Both the position numbers and the translations under genes were made by a program. Positions 33,886 through 42,120 of a DNA stretch of 64,000 nucleotides are shown piece by piece; within the stretch, counting starts at the first letter, position 1; the number at the start of each line of letters is the position of its first letter. The notes under the pieces were generated by a model that saw only the letters and a list, made by a program, of their open reading frames with translations, was not told the DNA's origin and did not search any database. Source of the stretch: Nocardia brasiliensis IFM 10847 (GTDB lineage: Bacteria; Actinomycetota; Actinomycetes; Mycobacteriales; Mycobacteriaceae); the NCBI RefSeq assembly GCF_000710915.1, contig NZ_BAUA01000015.1:1-64000 (forward strand), written 5' to 3'.

Positions 33886-33921
33886 AGACAAACAATACGT
33901 TCGACCGTATGTCTATATCAA
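33884..33921 (-). promoter_or_regulatory. Leaderless promoter with internal palindromes for the SGNH gene
   Basis: On the minus strand, TTGATA (33921-33916), an 18-bp spacer and TATTGT (33897-33892) precede the ATG by 6 bases. ATACG-N6-CGTAT (33895-33910) lies between the two boxes, and outer arms ATAGACA and TGTCTAT flank it. A repressor bound there would block the polymerase; the neighbouring MarR is a candidate. Confidence 0.6.
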
Positions 33922-33924
33922 GTG

Positions 33925-34380
33925 TCAGTCTTCGGCGGCCATGGCCTGGAGCAGATCGCGCAGTGCGCGCTGCTGAGCGGCGGTGAGCGAGGTCAGTGGC
34001 GAATCCGCATTGAGCAACTCGACCGCGACCGTCCGCTGCCGGGCGCCGGCCGGAGTCAGCACGATCTGTTTGGCGCGCCGGTCGCTCGGGTGCGGCTCGC
34101 GGCGGATCAATTCCTGTTCCTCGAGTCGGTCCAGGACGAAGGTCGCATTGGACGGTTCGCACGACATCCGGGTGGCGAGCTCGCGTGCGGTGATCGGCTC
34201 CGACAGTTCACGCAGGGCGATGACCTGGGACGGCGTCAGATCCAACTGCTCGGCGACGCGGCGGACGTGCTGGTCCAGGCGGTGGGTGAAGCGGTGCACG
34301 AGTTTGCAGACATCCCGGTCGAGCTCGGTCTCCACGGGCGGCGGGGGTCGGCGCTTCATTGCTCCGAGTCTAGCGCGCAT
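33925..34380 (-). CDS. MarR-family regulator
   Basis: 151 residues (or 144 from the internal ATG 34359). Winged helix-turn-helix of MarR type: LDLTPSQVIALRELSEPITARELATRMSCEPSNATFVLDRLE across about 46-90 (two stretches), then the wing RREPHPSDRRAKQIVLT. The MarR dimer responds to phenolic or antibiotic-like compounds. It is divergent from an MFS pump with 62 bp between, in which paired GTTCGAAC palindromes lie; autorepression plus pump control is the expected logic. Confidence 0.92.
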   Translation of the reverse strand: MRARLGAMKRRPPPPVETELDRDVCKLVHRFTHRLDQHVRRVAEQLDLTPSQVIALRELSEPITARELATRMSCEPSNATFVLDRLEEQELIRREPHPSDRRAKQIVLTPAGARQRTVAVELLNADSPLTSLTAAQQRALRDLLQAMAAED

Positions 34381-34381
34381 C

Positions 34382-34429
34382 GTTCGAACTGTGATAGTTC
34401 TAATTCATATCATTTGAGTTCGAACTATC
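34382..34429. promoter_or_regulatory. Paired MarR operator-like palindromes
   Basis: GTTCGAAC occurs twice (34382-34389 and 34418-34425), 36 bp apart, and GATAGTTC / GAACTATC (34393-34400 and 34422-34429) form a wider inverted repeat. The sites bracket an AT-rich core, as expected for a shared promoter controlled by the divergent MarR. Confidence 0.6.
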
Positions 34430-34442
34430 CGAGGATGCTCTG

Positions 34443-35621
34443 ATGCGCCCTGCTGTGCTATCTCTGATGTTGGTGGTCTTCGGTCTGACGACCGGGGAGT
34501 TCGTGATCGCCGGGATCCTGCCGGAAGTGTCCGGCGGACTATCGGTTTCGGTGCCCGCCGCGGGCATGCTGGTGACCGCCTACGCGATCGGCATGATCGT
34601 CGGCGGGCCGGTGGTGACCCTGCTGACCGCGCGGATGTCGCGCAGGCGGCTCGTCGCCGGGCTGGTCGTATTCGCCATATTCGCCAACCTGGGCTCGGCC
34701 TTAGCGCCGAATTACCCTGTGCTGCTGGCAATGCGGGCAGCGGCCGGACTGATCGTCGCCACCTTCTTCGCGGTCGCGATCGCCACCGCCGTGTCGACGG
34801 CCGAACCCGGGAAACAAGCCTCCGCCGTCGCGCGGGTAGCACTCGGATTGAACCTCGGGATCGTGCTCGGCACGCCGATCGGCGCGCTGATCGGTCAAAG
34901 TTTCGGCTGGCGAGCCACTTTCGTCGCGGTGGCACTGTGTGTGGGTCTCGCCTTGCCGGTGGTGCTGCGGTACCTGCCGGACGCGCCCGGTACCGCCGCC
35001 GAATCGGTCCTCGGGGAGTTGCGCGTGTTCGGTGACCGGGCAGTCTGGTCGGCGATTGCGCTGACGGTGCTCGGAAATATCGGTGTGGTCACCGTTTTCA
35101 CCTTCATCGCACCGTTGCTCACTGATTTCAGCGGATTCGGCGCGGGTGCGGTGCCGGTCCTGCTGCTGGTGTACGGCGCTGGTGCGGTCGTCGGCAATCA
35201 GGTGGGCGGATGGCTCGCCGATCGCACCCGGACGGCCGTGGCGAGCCTGCTCGCGGTGCTCGCCGCGGCGCTGTTGCTGTTCTGGGCGCTCGGCGGCGGG
35301 CGAATCGCCGCGGTGGTACTGACTTTCGTGATCGGTGCGCTCGCGTTCGCGATCGTGCCCGGCATGCAGACCCGGGTGATCACCGCGGCCGCCGCCGCGC
35401 CGACCCTGGCCGTCGCGGTGAATGCCTCCGGCTTCCAGTTGGCGGCCGCCGGTGCGGGGCGGTTGGGCGGCTGGGTGCTCGGCGACGGCTCGGGTCTGCG
35501 TGCGATCCCGCTCGTGGGCGCGATGCTGACGCTGGCGGGCTTGGTTCTCGCGCTCGTACTGCTGTGGCGGGACCGCGCGCAGGTCGCCGCGCCCGCGCCG
35601 GAGCTGGCCGAGAAGCGTTAG
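34443..35621 (+). CDS. MFS transporter, DHA1 (AraJ-like) drug or sugar efflux
   Basis: 392 residues, about 12 membrane helices. The first helix, FGLTTGEFVIAGILPEVSGG, is typical of AraJ/YdhP/Cmx-type exporters with the E-F-x-I-x-G-x-L-P pattern. Motif A, TARMSRRRLVAG (about 61-72), lies in the loop between helices 2 and 3. It exports drugs or small metabolites by proton exchange. It is controlled in all likelihood by the divergent MarR. Its last 4 bp (TTAG) overlap the stop of the convergent alpha/beta hydrolase. Confidence 0.9.
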   Translation: MRPAVLSLMLVVFGLTTGEFVIAGILPEVSGGLSVSVPAAGMLVTAYAIGMIVGGPVVTLLTARMSRRRLVAGLVVFAIFANLGSALAPNYPVLLAMRAAAGLIVATFFAVAIATAVSTAEPGKQASAVARVALGLNLGIVLGTPIGALIGQSFGWRATFVAVALCVGLALPVVLRYLPDAPGTAAESVLGELRVFGDRAVWSAIALTVLGNIGVVTVFTFIAPLLTDFSGFGAGAVPVLLLVYGAGAVVGNQVGGWLADRTRTAVASLLAVLAAALLLFWALGGGRIAAVVLTFVIGALAFAIVPGMQTRVITAAAAAPTLAVAVNASGFQLAAAGAGRLGGWVLGDGSGLRAIPLVGAMLTLAGLVLALVLLWRDRAQVAAPAPELAEKR

Positions 35622-36550
35622 GCGGTCAGTGCTTTCGCGACGATGCCGCCGGTGAGCGCCTTCGTCAGATAGTGCGTCGAGTCGTGCGGGCTGGCGCCGT
35701 TGTCCAGTGGTTCCTCGGTGACCGGCACCACCCCGGCGCCGGGGAACGGCGGGAAGAACGGGGTCAGATCGAGATGCGCGGCGACCAGATCGTCCCGGTC
35801 CACCAGATTGTGCCAAGCGGCAACGGCTTTCGGGACCGTGGCCGGTTGCGGGCGGAGCCGATCGTAGATGACGGTGCGCAGGCCGAGCGGGGAACCCATA
35901 GTAAGCAGGGTCACCTCCTGGTCGACGCGATGCAGCGCCTCGTAGGCGACGACCGAGCCGAGCGAGTGCGCGACGACGAGCTCGGTCTCCGGCCCCACCT
36001 GGGCGAGCACCTGCTGTTGCGCGTACTCGCGCACGTTCTCGTCGGTGAAATAGCGGGCCACCTGGGACAGCGCGCGCACCACGAACTTCTCCGCGAGCCC
36101 GATGCCGAACGGCGCGAACCAGCGCAGCCGCACCAAGGCGTTGAGTGCCGGGCGCAGTGCGGCTTTGGGGCCCTGTGGCTTGGCCTCCGGCGGCACCACC
36201 GCGGTGAGACGCTGCGCGGTCAACCGGTCCCGCTGGTCGCCCGCGTGCGCGGCGGCAGTCGCCAACCAGAGTTCGGCGAGCTGCTCCATCAGCTCGAGCT
36301 GTGCGTCGTCGAGATCGCCGACCGCGCCGCCTTGCGCTCCTTCGGCCAGGAACTGATTGCCGTAGAACGCCATCCTGGTCGAGATGTCACCCGGTCTGCC
36401 GTTGCGCCACAGGCGATCGGCGAGTTCCAGATCGCCGTGGTTGCGCACCCCGCCCGCGAGGCCGGGCAGCCACTGGGCTTCCAGCGTATCGGCCGAGGCC
36501 TGCTCCTGGGCGATGCCGTGTACGAGGACGATCGTTGCCAACGTCCCCAC
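35618..36550 (-). CDS. Alpha/beta-hydrolase-fold protein
   Basis: About 310 residues from GTG 36550, preceded by GAGGAAAGG; TTG 36541 is an alternative, and 18 upstream codons lack conserved sequence. It begins with the strand and oxyanion turn TIVLVHGIAQEQ, has the nucleophile elbow VVAHSLGSVVAYEAL (about 205-219), and a late His in SPHDSTHYL. A long lid-like helical insertion (about 75-190) separates the halves. It resembles lipase or phospholipase-like effectors with an unknown substrate; no signal peptide. The redoxin gene lies 70 bp upstream in the same direction. Confidence 0.8.
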   Translation of the reverse strand: MGTLATIVLVHGIAQEQASADTLEAQWLPGLAGGVRNHGDLELADRLWRNGRPGDISTRMAFYGNQFLAEGAQGGAVGDLDDAQLELMEQLAELWLATAAAHAGDQRDRLTAQRLTAVVPPEAKPQGPKAALRPALNALVRLRWFAPFGIGLAEKFVVRALSQVARYFTDENVREYAQQQVLAQVGPETELVVAHSLGSVVAYEALHRVDQEVTLLTMGSPLGLRTVIYDRLRPQPATVPKAVAAWHNLVDRDDLVAAHLDLTPFFPPFPGAGVVPVTEEPLDNGASPHDSTHYLTKALTGGIVAKALTA

Positions 36551-36619
36551 CCCTTTCCTCCGGCCGTGCGGCCTGCGACGTTGTCCGCGGTTATTGTCCC
36601 GCATCAGCGGGCGCCGAGT

Positions 36620-37165
36620 TCAGCTCTCGCGCCACTTGATCGAGCACCCCATGCTCGGCCGGTGTGGTTCCGGCACCGGCGCGGCATCCAGAACCGCCTC
36701 GATGGCGGACCGTAATTCCTTGCCGGTCACCGGCTTTCCGTTGCCCGGCGTGGATTCGTCGAGCGCGCCGCGGTAGGCGAGCGTCAGGTTCGCGTCGTAG
36801 AGAAAGAAGTCCGGCGTGCATGCGGCGCGAAAGGCGCGGCCGACCTGCTGTGTCTCATCGATGAGATAGGGAAACGTCCACCCTGCCCGAATCGCCTGAT
36901 CGCGCAATCCGATCGGGGCGTCGTCCGGGGAAATCCCGACATCGTTGCTGCAGATCGCCACCGCCGGCATCGGCAGCGAGTCCACCACCTCGCCCAGCAC
37001 CGACTCGACATGCCTGACGTACGGACAGTGATTGGACGCGAACACAACCAGCAACCCCGGCCCCCCGACGAAATCCGCCCGCGAATACACCCGCCGATCG
37101 AGATCGGGCAGCACGAAATCCGGCGCCGGCGTGCCGAGAGGAACCATGAACGATGCAAGCGCCAT
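36620..37165 (-). CDS. Thioredoxin-fold (AhpC/TSA-like) protein
   Basis: 181 residues from ATG 37165 (ATG 37147 also possible). The peroxiredoxin-like fold has VPLGTPAPDFVLPDLD, then FASNHCPYVRHVE (about 51-63) with a single conserved Cys and no second CxxC cysteine, followed by the conserved FFLYDANLTLAYRGALDES and the C-terminal PSMGCSIKW signature. This family of 'thioredoxin family proteins' is widespread, probably a thiol peroxidase or disulfide-handling protein of the cytosol; the function is untested. Confidence 0.85.
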   Translation of the reverse strand: MALASFMVPLGTPAPDFVLPDLDRRVYSRADFVGGPGLLVVFASNHCPYVRHVESVLGEVVDSLPMPAVAICSNDVGISPDDAPIGLRDQAIRAGWTFPYLIDETQQVGRAFRAACTPDFFLYDANLTLAYRGALDESTPGNGKPVTGKELRSAIEAVLDAAPVPEPHRPSMGCSIKWRES

Positions 37166-37261
37166 AGCGCCATGCCTTCCGTCGGGATCGAAGACGCCCC
37201 GAGCATAATCCCCCCACCCCCCCACCCGCCCCGCAATCCATTCCCCGACAGCTGCTCGTTA

Positions 37262-38197
37262 CTAGGTCGCGAGGTCGGAGGGGTTGGTGTTTGCGCCGCA
37301 GAGGATTACACAGACTTTTTCGTCGGGGGCTGGGGTGTAGGTCGCGGGGTGGAGGGCGGCCAAGGCGGTGGCGGCGCCGTGTTCTACGGCTAGGCGGTGC
37401 TCTTCCCAGAGGGTGCGGCGGGTGGCGATGATGGTTTCGTCGTCTACCAGGATCGAGTCGACGCGGTAGTGCTGGGCGGCGTGCAGGGCCAAGGCGGTGG
37501 CGCGGCGGGCGCCGAGGGAGTCGGCGGCGATCGAGTCGACGGGGACGTCGACCAGGTGGCCGGCCTCGACGGCGGCGTGCAGCGCTCGGCAGTTCCGTGG
37601 CTCCACGGCGACCGTTCGGATGCCGTAATGGTCTGCGGCGGTGGCGATTCCGGCGAGCAATCCGCCGCCGCCGACCGCGACCACGACGGTGTCGAGGTCG
37701 GGTATCCGCTGTTGGATCTCCACCATGAGGGTGCCCGCTCCCGCGGCGATCAACGGATGGTCGTAGGCGTGGGACAGCAGTGCGCCGGTCGAGGCCGCGA
37801 AATCCTGGCTGGCCGCGAGCGCGTCCGCGTACTGCGTGCCGACCAGATGCACTGTGGCGCCATAGGAATGCAGTCGCCGCACCTTGACCTCCGGCGCGGT
37901 GGCGGGCAGGAACACGGTGGCTTCGACACCCTGCGTCCGGGCCGCCCAGGCACAGGCCAGCCCGGCGTTTCCACCCGAGGCGATCGTCACGCCCGCCGCG
38001 GGCAGGGTGCCGTTCTCCTGGTGTGCCAGTAGGAAATTCAGCGCACCGCGGGCCTTGAAACTGCCGGTGTGCTGGAGCAGTTCCAGCGCGAACCACAGCT
38101 TCCCCGCACCGTCACCCGCGGGCGCGAGGCTGATCGGCCGCACCCGGTGCGCCACCCGCGCGACGGCGGCCTTGATATCGGTGTGGCCGAGTTCCAT
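37262..38197 (-). CDS. PLP-dependent threonine/serine dehydratase family protein
   Basis: 311 residues. Fold-type II PLP enzyme: cofactor lysine K48 in HTGSFKARGA, substrate loop ASGGNAGLA, the phosphate-binding glycine loop VAVGGGGLLAG, and the C-terminal CGANTNPSDL. It deaminates serine or threonine to pyruvate or 2-oxobutyrate, or acts as a racemase of serine or aspartate type; it lacks the regulatory ACT domain of biosynthetic IlvA. It lies 8 bp after the lysyltransferase-like gene, so the two are one transcript. Confidence 0.87.
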   Translation of the reverse strand: MELGHTDIKAAVARVAHRVRPISLAPAGDGAGKLWFALELLQHTGSFKARGALNFLLAHQENGTLPAAGVTIASGGNAGLACAWAARTQGVEATVFLPATAPEVKVRRLHSYGATVHLVGTQYADALAASQDFAASTGALLSHAYDHPLIAAGAGTLMVEIQQRIPDLDTVVVAVGGGGLLAGIATAADHYGIRTVAVEPRNCRALHAAVEAGHLVDVPVDSIAADSLGARRATALALHAAQHYRVDSILVDDETIIATRRTLWEEHRLAVEHGAATALAALHPATYTPAPDEKVCVILCGANTNPSDLAT

Positions 38198-38205
38198 TGT
38201 GCTCC

Positions 38206-39597
38206 TCAGTGTTCGCGGCGGTGCGGGGCGAACTCCAGGGTAAGCAGCGCGGCGGCCGCGATGAGCACCTCGCGCCAGCGGATCAGCACGTACCGCTGGT
38301 CGGACAGCGCGTGGAACTTGCGCAGGAACCGGTACAGCGATTCCAGCCGGATGAGTGGATCGCCGAGGTGCACGAGCGCATACATCAGTTTCGCGGTGCG
38401 CGACTTCTCTTTGTCGGCGAACAGTTCCGGAAAAGGCGCGAAGGCCAACGAGATACGATTGATGCCGTGCTCGCGGGCGTAGTCGACCAGATCGATGATC
38501 ATGCGCTCGTCCAGGCCGTTCGGGGCGCCCTTGCGTCGCCAGGGCACGTCGAGACTGAGCTCGCGGCCGCGCCCGGAGATGCCGTAGCGCTGGAAGCCCG
38601 ACACCGTGCCGTCCGCGTCCTTGGCCATGACCACCAGCATGTTCGGGTTCCGGCCGTCCAGCAGGTGATCCAGGATCATCGAGAAGCCGCGGGTCTGCCT
38701 GCCTTTGCCCCATTCGTCGACGATGCCGAGCAGCTCGGCGCGCCGGGTGTCGGTCAGGGCCGACTCGTCCACGATCTCGGTGGTGACACCGAAATTGCGG
38801 GTACGGCTGACGGCTTGGCGCAGGTTGCGGAAATGCCGGCCGACCATCGCGAAGTCATCGACCTCGAGCACCACGTCGCGTCCGATCGGAACGGCATGCA
38901 GCCCACGGTGTTCGAGCGCGCGCACGCGCCACAGTTCGGCCAGCTCCGGGCTCGCACCGAGCACGGCTATGCGCCAGCCCTGATTGAGCGCGAACTCGGA
39001 GAACTCGGTGAGCAGCGCGGGAAAGGCGGCGCGGTCACCGATCGGATCGCCGGCGACCACGGCGATGCCGAAGCGGGCCCGATAGCCGATGCCCGCGGTC
39101 GAATCCGCGTTGAAGAAATAGGTTTTCGAGGAGTGCAGCGCGAAGGGGGCGAGCGGATCCCGCTCGGTGCGGCCGACGAGTTCGGCGACCCGGTACAGCT
39201 GATCGGGCTGCGGTCGGCTGGACTGCGGGAGCACCAGCAGGAATCCGCTCGACGCGAGCAGTACGAAACCGTAGCCGGGATGTTCGGCGCGGTAGGCGAG
39301 ATGGGCGATGGCCAGGACGAGCAGCGCGACCGCGAAGTGGGCCAGGGTGATCGGCCTGCGCAGGTGCAGCCCGCGGGCCACGAAGACGCCGGCGAGCGAG
39401 ACGGCGACGAACCACGCGTGGTCGACGCCGTGGTTCGCGGCCTGATGCGCCTCGTACACGAGCAGCACGCTGATCACCAGAGCCACACCGATGAACACCG
39501 GCCGGACCCACGAGTCCGCCGGGAAGGCGGCCTGCCGGTATCCGATCCGCGTCGTGAAGCGCGCGGGCGCGGCGGCCGCGGCGCGTTCTTCGCTCAC
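38206..39597 (-). CDS. DUF2156 / phosphatidylglycerol lysyltransferase-domain membrane protein
   Basis: 463 residues from GTG 39597, preceded by GGTGGGG; an in-frame ATG at 39651 is the alternative. Four N-terminal membrane helices (about 30-140, for example PVFIGVALVISVLLVYEAH, FVAVSLAGVFVARGLHL) precede a C-terminal tandem-GNAT DUF2156 domain (about 165-445) with GDPIGDR, EVDDFAMVGRHFRNLRQAVS and NRISLAFAPFPELFAD. MprF-type proteins transfer amino acids from tRNA to phosphatidylglycerol and reduce surface charge. The lysyl-tRNA synthetase fused in mycobacterial LysX is absent. It forms a two-gene operon with the dehydratase and is coupled to a 7-codon leader frame. Confidence 0.85.
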   Translation of the reverse strand: MSEERAAAAAPARFTTRIGYRQAAFPADSWVRPVFIGVALVISVLLVYEAHQAANHGVDHAWFVAVSLAGVFVARGLHLRRPITLAHFAVALLVLAIAHLAYRAEHPGYGFVLLASSGFLLVLPQSSRPQPDQLYRVAELVGRTERDPLAPFALHSSKTYFFNADSTAGIGYRARFGIAVVAGDPIGDRAAFPALLTEFSEFALNQGWRIAVLGASPELAELWRVRALEHRGLHAVPIGRDVVLEVDDFAMVGRHFRNLRQAVSRTRNFGVTTEIVDESALTDTRRAELLGIVDEWGKGRQTRGFSMILDHLLDGRNPNMLVVMAKDADGTVSGFQRYGISGRGRELSLDVPWRRKGAPNGLDERMIIDLVDYAREHGINRISLAFAPFPELFADKEKSRTAKLMYALVHLGDPLIRLESLYRFLRKFHALSDQRYVLIRWREVLIAAAALLTLEFAPHRREH

Positions 39598-39617
39598 ATC
39601 CCCACCAGCTTCGCCAT
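39594..39617 (-). CDS. Seven-codon leader frame coupled to the lysyltransferase-like gene
   Basis: ATG 39617 encodes MAKLVGM and stops at TGA, which overlaps the GTG start of the next gene in ATGTGA. It has the best ribosome site of the region, GGGAGGA (39628-39622), four bases upstream, while the main gene has only GGTGGGG. The arrangement looks like a translated leader that delivers ribosomes to the GTG. No attenuator codon bias is seen. Confidence 0.35.
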   Translation of the reverse strand: MAKLVGM

Positions 39618-39777
39618 GTGGTCCTCCCGATGATCGCCTACCGAACAACATTAAGCGGAACCGGCGGTAACGGGGAACAGCGGTCCCCGAAAACCGGCCG
39701 GTTGGTCGCGTGACGGCACGAACCAACGATTGCTGGGGTCGAAGCCGACCCCAGACGAAACATAGGATGATTCAGAC

Positions 39778-40548
39778 TTATTCCGCGGACAGCGAACGAC
39801 GGAACAACGTCACAAGATCTTCCAGGTGACGCTTGTAGGCGTCCTCCCGGTACACCGGGACGTCCCGCATGGTGAAGCCGTGCGGCGCGTCGGGGTAGAC
39901 GACCGAGGTGTACCGCGTGCCCGCCGCGTCCAGCGCCTGCTCGAGCCGGGCGATCTGCTCGGGCGGCATGGACGAATCCTGATCGGCGTGCGCGACGAAC
40001 ACCTCCGCGGTGATGCCGGGCGCCGCGAAGTGCGGGCTGTCCGGCTGGTCCGCCGCGGCGAGGTTGCCCCCGTGGAAGCTGGCCGCGGCGGCGATGCGAT
40101 CGCCGAACGCCGCGGCGGTGCGCAGCGCGAGCCGCCCGCCCATGCAGTAGCCGGTGGTGCCCACCGGTCCCGGCGTCACGGCCGGGGCGGCGGCGAGCCA
40201 GTCCAGGTAGTGCTGCGCGTCCTGAAGGGCGCCCTCGGGCGTGAGGGCGGCGCGCACCGGCGCCAGTTCGGCGAAGAACTTCGCGCCCGCGTCGGGCACG
40301 GTGAAGTCCGGCATGGGCAGCACCGGCGCGCGGCCGGTGCGATAAAAGATGTTCGGCGCGAGCACGCTGAAACCTTGCGCCGCAATGGTCTCCACCAGTT
40401 CGCGCAGGTAGGGACGCAAGCCGAACGCGTCCATGTAGAGCAGTACGCCGGGGTGGCGGGCGTCGTCGTCCGGATGGGCGAAGTATGCGTCCGCGGCGCC
40501 GTCGGGGAGTGGAATATCGATCGCCTGAAAAGCCACAGGGGAAGTCAC
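39778..40548 (-). CDS. Dienelactone hydrolase family protein
   Basis: 256 residues with the DLH triad: Cys135 in TGYCMGGRLAL, Asp191 in HADQDSSMPP, and His223 in PDAPHGFT. The Cys nucleophile is typical of true dienelactone hydrolases, which open the lactone ring formed in chlorocatechol breakdown to maleylacetate; many genomic members act on other esters. No other catechol genes are adjacent. No signal peptide. Upstream lies a short plus-strand frame of doubtful status. Confidence 0.9.
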   Translation of the reverse strand: MTSPVAFQAIDIPLPDGAADAYFAHPDDDARHPGVLLYMDAFGLRPYLRELVETIAAQGFSVLAPNIFYRTGRAPVLPMPDFTVPDAGAKFFAELAPVRAALTPEGALQDAQHYLDWLAAAPAVTPGPVGTTGYCMGGRLALRTAAAFGDRIAAAASFHGGNLAAADQPDSPHFAAPGITAEVFVAHADQDSSMPPEQIARLEQALDAAGTRYTSVVYPDAPHGFTMRDVPVYREDAYKRHLEDLVTLFRRSLSAE

Positions 40549-40568
40549 CGGAGCGAGTCTACGGAGGA

Positions 40569-40781
40569 ATGACGGCGGCGGTCGACCTGTCCTTACTTCG
40601 GCAAATTACCGCATATCTCAGCGATTTCGGGCGTGTGTACGCTCCATTCGCCGCCGAAGTTGACATGCTCTCTGTCGGTGCCGTGTACGGCTCCCGAGTG
40701 GTCACGTTTCACCAGCGCCCGCGGGGTCCGCGCGATTACGTCACCGTGTTCGATCGCCGATCCGTACCAATCGCCTGGTGA
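40569..40781 (+). CDS. Doubtful small hypothetical protein
   Basis: 70 residues from ATG 40569, beginning MTAAVDLSLLRQITAYLSDF. GGAGGA sits immediately before the ATG, closer than usual. The composition is protein-like, with alternating hydrophobic positions in the N-terminal helix, but no family is recognised. It lies between two real genes with no overlap. Confidence 0.3.
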   Translation: MTAAVDLSLLRQITAYLSDFGRVYAPFAAEVDMLSVGAVYGSRVVTFHQRPRGPRDYVTVFDRRSVPIAW

Positions 40782-40806
40782 ATGGGCGCGACGAGAGGTT
40801 TGACTC

Positions 40807-41310
40807 GTGAAATTGAGCTGGCTGGTGGTTCCGGCGCTGGTCGCCGTGGCGGTGGCAGGGTGCTCCGACGACAAGTCGGCGAGCCGGGAATCGACCTCGT
40901 CGAGTGGGGCGGCGACCTCGAGTTCCGCCGCTCCGGCTTCCGATTCGAACAATGACGACGAAGCGGGCGGTGTGCGAATCGCGCTCGGCGAGACCAAAAA
41001 GGTCCCGATTCCCGCCGACGCGGTGATGGATATCCGAGTGCCCGCAGACTGGGGCGCCGCCGCGAATACGTTGCGCTGCACCGCGGTGGACAGTTCCGGA
41101 CGGAACGAAGATCTCCGGTCGAGCGACGTGAAAAAGACCGAAACGGTCAATGGCAAGGACTGGGTCACGGTGTGGACGTTTTCCTCCGCGCCCGCCGGTG
41201 AGGTCACCGTGGGGTGCAAGGACCCCGATTCGAGCATCGCGGCCGCCCATCCCGCGCCGTTCGTCCGCGTGGTTCCGCGCGGCGTGCTTCCGGTGCCGCC
41301 GCAGCGCTGA
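40807..41310 (+). CDS. Small lipoprotein with Ser-rich linker
   Basis: 167 residues. Signal peptide with lipobox VAVAGC at about 14-19, so the Cys is lipidated on the outer face of the membrane. A serine-, alanine- and acidic-rich linker (about 20-55) precedes a compact beta-rich domain with two cysteines (LRCTAVDSS and TVGCKDPDS) that could form a disulfide. Function unknown; such lipoproteins are numerous in Nocardia and mycobacteria. The GTG start follows a TGACTC stretch without a strong ribosome site. Confidence 0.75.
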   Translation: MKLSWLVVPALVAVAVAGCSDDKSASRESTSSSGAATSSSAAPASDSNNDDEAGGVRIALGETKKVPIPADAVMDIRVPADWGAAANTLRCTAVDSSGRNEDLRSSDVKKTETVNGKDWVTVWTFSSAPAGEVTVGCKDPDSSIAAAHPAPFVRVVPRGVLPVPPQR

Positions 41311-41382
41311 GCCGGACTGCCCTTCTCGGCGGCCAGGCGCGAACGTAGGCGACCTGTCGGCGGGTGCCGGTAGCGTCGAGTC

Positions 41383-42114
41383 ATGGGCGCAGGCGGGTAC
41401 CGGGAGCGGCCGTCGCGGTTCGGGCAGGCCGTGGCGTGGACCCGCACGGTGACCGCGCGGGATGCCACCGTGCCGGTGTTGCCGGACGGCTGCATGGATC
41501 TGCTGTGGGTCGGCGGACGACTGGTGGTGGCCGGACCCGATACCCGGGCTTTCCGGCCGGTGGTCGCGGCCGGTACCCGGTATGCCGGGTTGCGCTTCTT
41601 CCCTGGCACCGCGCCGGCCTTGCTCGGGGTGTCCGCGGCGGAACTGCGGGACCAGCGCGTCGAACTGGACCAGATCTGGTCGCCGGCGTCGGTGCGGCGG
41701 TTGGCCGATCAGTTGACCGAGGCGCCGGATCCGCTGGCGGCCATGGAGGCGATCGTCCTGCGGCGCGCCACCGAGGTGCCACCACCCGACCCGGTGCTCC
41801 GGCAAGTGGTCTCGGCCTTGGCAGCGGGCTGGTCCGTGGGCGAGACCGCGGCGGCGGTGGGGCTCAATGCCCGGCTGCTGCATCGGCGTTCGCTCGCCGC
41901 GTTCGGATACGGGCCCAAGACGCTCGCGCGGGTGCTGCGCCTGCAGCGCGCGCTGGCGCAGGCCCGCGCGGGCGTGTCGTTCGCCGCGACCGCGGTCGGC
42001 GCCGGTTATGCGGATCAGGCCCATCTGGCGCGCGAGGTCCGAGATCTCACCGGAATGCCCTTGGGGCAGGTGCTGACTCGATCGGGGACCGCCGCCGCGG
42101 CGGATGTCGGCTGA
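41383..42114 (+). CDS. AraC-family regulator with DUF6597-like N domain
   Basis: 243 residues. The N-terminal cupin-like domain (about 5-140) starts RPSRFGQAVAWTR and contains VPVLPDGCMDLLWVGG, typical of the DUF6597 group. The C-terminal AraC helix-turn-helix (about 165-235) has GWSVGETAAAVGLNARLLHRR and VSFAATAVGAGYADQAHLAREV, followed by the G-x-P/L-x-Q-V end. Such regulators often sit beside VOC or epimerase-like genes; here the convergent VOC gene is 6 bp away. Its target is not certain. Confidence 0.88.
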   Translation: MGAGGYRERPSRFGQAVAWTRTVTARDATVPVLPDGCMDLLWVGGRLVVAGPDTRAFRPVVAAGTRYAGLRFFPGTAPALLGVSAAELRDQRVELDQIWSPASVRRLADQLTEAPDPLAAMEAIVLRRATEVPPPDPVLRQVVSALAAGWSVGETAAAVGLNARLLHRRSLAAFGYGPKTLARVLRLQRALAQARAGVSFAATAVGAGYADQAHLAREVRDLTGMPLGQVLTRSGTAAAADVG

Positions 42115-42120
42115 CCCGCT

